Below, in pieces: positions 62,686 through 64,000 of a DNA stretch of 64,000 nt. The translations under genes were made by a program, and so were the position numbers. Each line of letters begins with the position of its first letter. Positions within the stretch are counted from its first letter, which is position 1. The stretch is from assembly GCF_024166365.1 (NCBI RefSeq), contig NC_064834.1:56090001-56154000 (forward strand), read 5' to 3'. The notes beneath the pieces were generated by a model, which was not told the DNA's origin, did not search any database, and was given only the letters and a program-made list of their open reading frames with translations. Source of the DNA: Elephas maximus indicus (Eukaryota > Chordata > Mammalia > Proboscidea > Elephantidae).

Positions 62686-63604
62686 GCTGGGAAGGAAATT
62701 GAAGGCGAAAATCTTCCAGGCCTGGTAGTCAAGTCCCTAGGGTCAGGGTTTAGTGGTGAGAGCAGTGTTTAGGGTGAAATAAGGTGTGTCCAGTGCTGGA
62801 AAGTGAGGGACCCTCGATGTGACCACTGGTTTCTAAATGTTCTTCCCAACTATTTGACAACTCTGCTGGGTCCACCCTAAAGGGGGTGTGCTCCGGAGTT
62901 TACTCCTCCCACTGGATTGTTCACATCCGCAGGGCAGGGACCACAACCATCCCGGCAGCCCCTGGCCCATAAAACGTGCTCAAAATATATTGCGGATCAA
63001 CTGAAAGATGTGTTTAGAATGAGTCAACAATGAGACGTGGTGGTCCCAAAAGTTAGTATTGTTTGAAGTTTAAGAAAGTAACGGTATGGTAGTCATAGTG
63101 AGGTCCTGCTCTGTTCTTCCTGCCTAGGCCATGTCTGCAGCGTTGTGTCCAGGTCTGAGAGCCCAAGACAGAGGAAAACATGATTCCATGGGAGAGACCA
63201 GGATAGGGAAGGGCACTGAAACTCCATCGTAAAATAATCTTTAAAGAAAATAAGTTCTTTTAGGCTGGAGAAGAGAAGACCCTGGGGATGGGGGCTCTAA
63301 ATATTTGAAGGGCTTCTGTGCAGAAGAAGGACTGGAATTGTTCTTTATGGCCATAGGGGCAGAAGTTAGACTGGCAATAGGAGCAGCAGGCAGGCTGATT
63401 TTTCTGCGCTGCCGTATACCATCAAACACTATTTTGGAGGACTTGTGTGATGGTGGGAAGTCGCGAGGAGCTGAGCAGAGTCTTGGGGACCTGGTCGGGT
63501 AGCTACAGAGGGATTAATGTGTGTGTAGGATTTTGGTATGTGGCAGAGGGTTGGGGGATTAGATTTTTTTTAACACCAGTTTACTTTCTTTAATCATTAA
63601 AGAT
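62686..63604. other. Unassigned intronic DNA
   Basis: No repeat or exon recognised. The phrase GTGTGTAGGATTTTGG at 63520-63535 recurs almost unchanged at 63815-63830, on the other side of the AfroSINE. Confidence 0.5.
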
Positions 63605-63809
63605 TGTTGTTATGTGCTGTCGAGTTGATTTTTGACTCATAGTGGCCCCACGTGACAGAGTAGAACTGTCCCGTAAGGTTTTTTTTTGGCTGTAACCTTT
63701 TCCGAAGCAGATTGCCAGGTCTTTCTTCTGTGGAGCTGCTGGGTGGGTTAGAACTACCAACTTTTTGGTTCGCGGCTGAGCGTTTAGCTGTTGTGCCGCC
63801 AGGGCTCCT
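63605..63809 (-). mobile_element. AfroSINE, long form
   Basis: GTTGTTATGTGCTGTCGAGT, GACAGAGTAGAACTGTCCCG, CAGATTGCCAGGTCTTTCTT, ending GTTGTGCCGCCAGGGCTCC. The tail reads GTTGTTATGTGC, closer to the RTE end than to the GGTTTGG tail of other copies. Confidence 0.93.
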
Positions 63810-63940
63810 CCTGTGTGCAGGATTTTGGAACCTGCTCTCAAGGTTCTTTCTAACAGAGAAATTTAAATGAGATGAGGGTTAGGATCTCTTGCTTGTGGAG
63901 ATGAAAATTAAAGCTGTTGGGGAAGCCTGTTAGGGCCAAT

Positions 63941-64000
63941 TAAAAACCTGTTGTCGCTGAGTCTGTTTCGACTCATGGGGACCCCGTGTGTGTCAGAGTA
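63941..64000 (-). mobile_element. AfroSINE cut by the window edge
   Basis: TAAAAACCTGTTGTCGCTGA, GTCTGTTTCGACTCATGGGG, GTGTGTGTCAGAGTA: the tail side of a reverse copy. The head lies beyond the window. Confidence 0.88.

Larger units (their letters stand above)
24054..64000 (+). other. SORCS3: SORCS3 intron 1 (5' part)
   Basis: Begins with the donor GTGAGTA. No sequence encoding the expected exon 2 start (VILILTKLYDFN type) was found in the rest of the window, so all of it is intron if the gene is co-linear. SORCS3 is known for a very large first intron in mammals. The intron contents are listed separately. Confidence 0.85.

Noticed and set aside
24054-64000. SORCS3 exon 2 or further exons
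   Set aside because: I looked for the expected continuation (LTKLYDFNLG-type coding with flanking AG and GT) and found none.
24054-64000. Orientation bias of AfroSINEs in the intron
   Set aside because: Forward and reverse copies are both common (roughly 10 against 14), which is not a meaningful skew at this sample size.

Overview
This is a mammalian nuclear window from an afrotherian, most likely a paenungulate (elephant or manatee type). The evidence is a dense population of tRNA-headed AfroSINEs, a matching RTE/BovB-like LINE with the AfroLINE 3' tail, and old eutherian MIR, L2, L1 and LTR relics. There is no bacterial, phage, plasmid or CRISPR content. Nearly all open frames are chance frames or pieces of retroelements.

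The one host gene is SORCS3, a VPS10-domain sorting receptor. Its first coding exon lies at 23436-24053 (+) and encodes 206 residues: signal peptide, pro-region with a furin-type site, and the start of the VPS10 module. The exon ends on a codon boundary at a GTGAGT donor. It sits inside a CpG island of about 4 kb (about 21.07-25.08 kb) that is free of recognisable repeats and should hold the promoter. From 24054 to the right edge the window is SORCS3 intron 1; exon 2 is not present.

Layout. 1-21 kb is upstream intergenic DNA: a near full-length but dead RTE copy (6793-9978) inside a 5'-inverted L1, a second RTE piece (19676-20608), about ten AfroSINEs, and MIR, L2 and LTR relics. 21-25 kb is the promoter island and exon 1. 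25-35 kb is repeat-poor intron with two AT-rich, homeodomain-site-like stretches (27.7-28.2 and 30.9-31.1 kb) and several local short duplications. 35-46 kb is repeat-rich: an AfroSINE split by a MaLR-like LTR, an antisense L1 that keeps its 5' end but lacks its 3' half, and a palindromic element. 46-56 kb is mixed, with a CArG/CRE-like/X-box-like cluster near 53.0-53.1 kb that is a candidate SORCS3 enhancer. 56-64 kb is a nest of AfroSINEs, a solo LTR and old L1.

I found no convincing undescribed gene system. The most interesting observations concern retroposition mechanics (very short insertions with target-site duplications, a SINE pair within one duplication, a foldback RTE 5' end, and two non-autonomous RTE derivatives sharing the same internal junction) and the candidate intronic enhancer. 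Repeat names come from recognising consensus sequences, not from a database search; boundaries are good to about 5-20 bases unless a target-site duplication (TSD) is given.
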